This document shows positions 62,408 to 64,000 of a stretch of DNA of 64,000 nt, one piece after another (the first letter of the stretch is position 1; every line of letters starts with the position of its first letter). Made by a program: the position numbers and the translations under genes. Source of the DNA: Rhytidiadelphus loreus (Eukaryota; Streptophyta; Bryopsida; Hypnales; Hylocomiaceae); assembly GCA_947034895.1 (NCBI GenBank), contig OX344764.1:42472935-42536934 (forward strand), written 5' to 3'. Below the pieces are notes generated by a model. It saw nothing but the letters and a program-made list of their open reading frames with translations, was not told where the DNA came from and did not search any database.

Positions 62408-62990
62408 CTAGGGGAGGACACTCTCACTACATTTGGGGTACCCACGTGTGGTGGTGGAAAAAGTAAAACATGTAATTCACCTTGAATAAACTATAATTTC
62501 ATTCTAAAATTTTGAGCTTTGTTTAACAATGACTAAAGGTTTCTATTGACAAAAAATTCAATTCCAAATAAAATAAGATATATTGTCTAGAAAGGGTTGA
62601 AAAATGAACTAAAATGGCATGTTCTCCAACTAAAATATTTATAGAGCTCACATGAAGATGACTATTGCATCAATATTCAACCAAAATAAACTTTCAATAG
62701 AAAGCTATTCTATATAAATTTTTTTTCATTTTTCAAATTTTTTTTCTTATATAATATAGAGGTGTGAAAGTTATTTTCAGCTTTACAGTGTATCTTTTTT
62801 CTTCAAAAATTTATAACTAATTACTATTAGCACAAAAAAATACCAATAATTCAAAACATAAACTTCTAAAGTAGTAAAATCTATCCATAATTTTTTTTTT
62901 GAAAAAGAAATTAAATTTTAAGGTGTATTACTTGTTTTACTTTTTCCGCCGCACGTAGGTTGCTAAAACATAGGGAGTGTCCTCCCCGGG
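62408..62990 (+). mobile_element. hAT-like MITE, copy 3 (divergent ends)
   Basis: A 583-bp element with a perfect 8-bp duplication TACAAGGT (62400-62407 and 62991-62998). Ends are CTAGGGGAGGACACTC and its near inverse GAGTGTCCTCCCCGGG; further in, GGAAAAAGTAAAACA pairs with TGTTTTACTTTTTCC. The interior (about 62500-62900) is homologous to copies at 3559 and 33170, but the terminal ~90 bases are a distinct subfamily. Confidence 0.9.
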
Positions 62991-62998
62991 TACAAGGT

Positions 62999-64000
62999 AA
63001 ACTTATCATTTAGGATTTTCATCCTAATTTTTCAAATTTTGACTTCTAAATTGGTCCAAAATTCTAACTTTTGAAAATTAACTCCAAATCACAAACACAT
63101 TGTGCCATTGGCTTCATAAGGCCATATTTAGTTCAAAGAAAATCTTACCTTTTTCCTACGCTTAAAACGCAAAGAATCTTAGTGCCAACTTAACACCAAA
63201 ACGGGATAAAAATCCAACTTCTGGAGTTTGATTATCCTATAAAAAATAACTAGCTTAAGCTCTTAACTAGGTATAAAGGAGTAAGAAAAGACCCCACTTT
63301 GACTTCAATCCAACTCCATGTGCTCCCGATACACCGGTCAACTTCAAATTTGATCTTCAATTTTGCCAATTTTGGAGGACCTTGTTGTTTTTTATTCTAC
63401 AGACTATCAAAACACCACAAAACTTATTGGAGCACATTATTAACATAAAAGAAGCTATTCTAATTTTTAGTGAGATTTTACCAAATGCCGCATAATTTCT
63501 ATGAATTTTTCATCATAAATTTTTGAGATTGACTGTCCAAAAGAATATCTTTTGACTATCAAAAAATTCCAAAGCTTTTTGTAGAACCTCTCATGGAATC
63601 CCACAACACAAGTATAAGTTTATATTTGTACTTTTTACCTTCTCCAAGTAGATTGAAATCCCACTACCTCCTTTAACTTCTGGTAAATAAGGAATCTTCT
63701 AAACGAAAGGAAATCTTAGCAATTCAATTGTGTTGCCGGACTCCTGGCATGATTCCTATTTTGAATTACCATATTTAAGTCATAAATGCCCTTCACTAGT
63801 CTGTCTTGAGTTTTCTTCACCTATAGGCTAACAATTGGAGTTTGTATTATTTTGTCGATAGAATGGAAAACTGAAAAAACAATTTGGGAATCTATTTTAG
63901 GGTTTTCACATAGTTCCTTCAGACCATTTTTAGCCAATTTGTGTTTACATACACAACAGATTTTGACAATCGGGCGTTTCTACTTAAACATACTATTTAT
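62999..64000. other. AT-rich intergenic DNA at window end
   Basis: No gene, repeat or regulatory element was recognised. Confidence 0.5.

Overview
The window is nuclear DNA of a plant. Its genes carry GT-AG introns, and four can be read from the sequence: cytosolic ribosomal protein eL6, a membrane RING-H2 ubiquitin ligase (intact, with two decayed relatives beside it), the plant-type F-box/actin-related protein ARP8, and an organelle-type (probably mitochondrial) ribosomal protein uL18. ARP8 with an N-terminal F-box is a land-plant arrangement. The proteins differ clearly from my memory of the Arabidopsis versions, so a seed-free land plant is my best guess, but I cannot name the species.

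Layout. 1-5 kb is AT-rich intergenic DNA with a 564-bp hAT-like MITE. 5.2-7.1 kb holds eL6 (+, 4 exons, 231 aa). 7.7-18 kb is a RING-gene cluster on the minus strand: copy A is truncated and frameshifted, copy B (12253-15063) is intact with 4 exons and 361 aa, and copy C has exons 2 and 3 fused and no RING domain. The last exon of an unknown plus-strand gene lies between B and C. 19.0-25.2 kb is ARP8 (-, 12 exons that join in frame to 518 aa), with a mariner-like element in one intron and a ~290-bp tandem repeat just upstream. 26-49 kb is a long AT-rich, CpG-poor desert without a recognisable gene. It is filled with non-autonomous repeats: hAT-like MITEs with 8-bp target duplications, a TTAA-flanked family that nests into itself, and a third inverted-repeat family. 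49.1-49.7 kb is the intronless uL18 gene. 50-64 kb is intergenic: microsatellites, a promoter-like stretch at 54 kb, a CCGGA-rich element with a broken coiled-coil reading frame at 57-59 kb, and a third hAT-like MITE at 62.4-63.0 kb.

The genes do not form a pathway. eL6 and uL18 serve translation in different compartments, and both have telo-box motifs near their starts, as is usual for plant translation genes. ARP8 and the RING ligase both belong broadly to ubiquitin biology. The main interest is the mobile DNA: at least four distinct families of short inverted-repeat elements can be delimited to the base by their target duplications, and one insertion is confirmed by an empty site in a paralogue. 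No transposase or reverse transcriptase is recognisable in the window.
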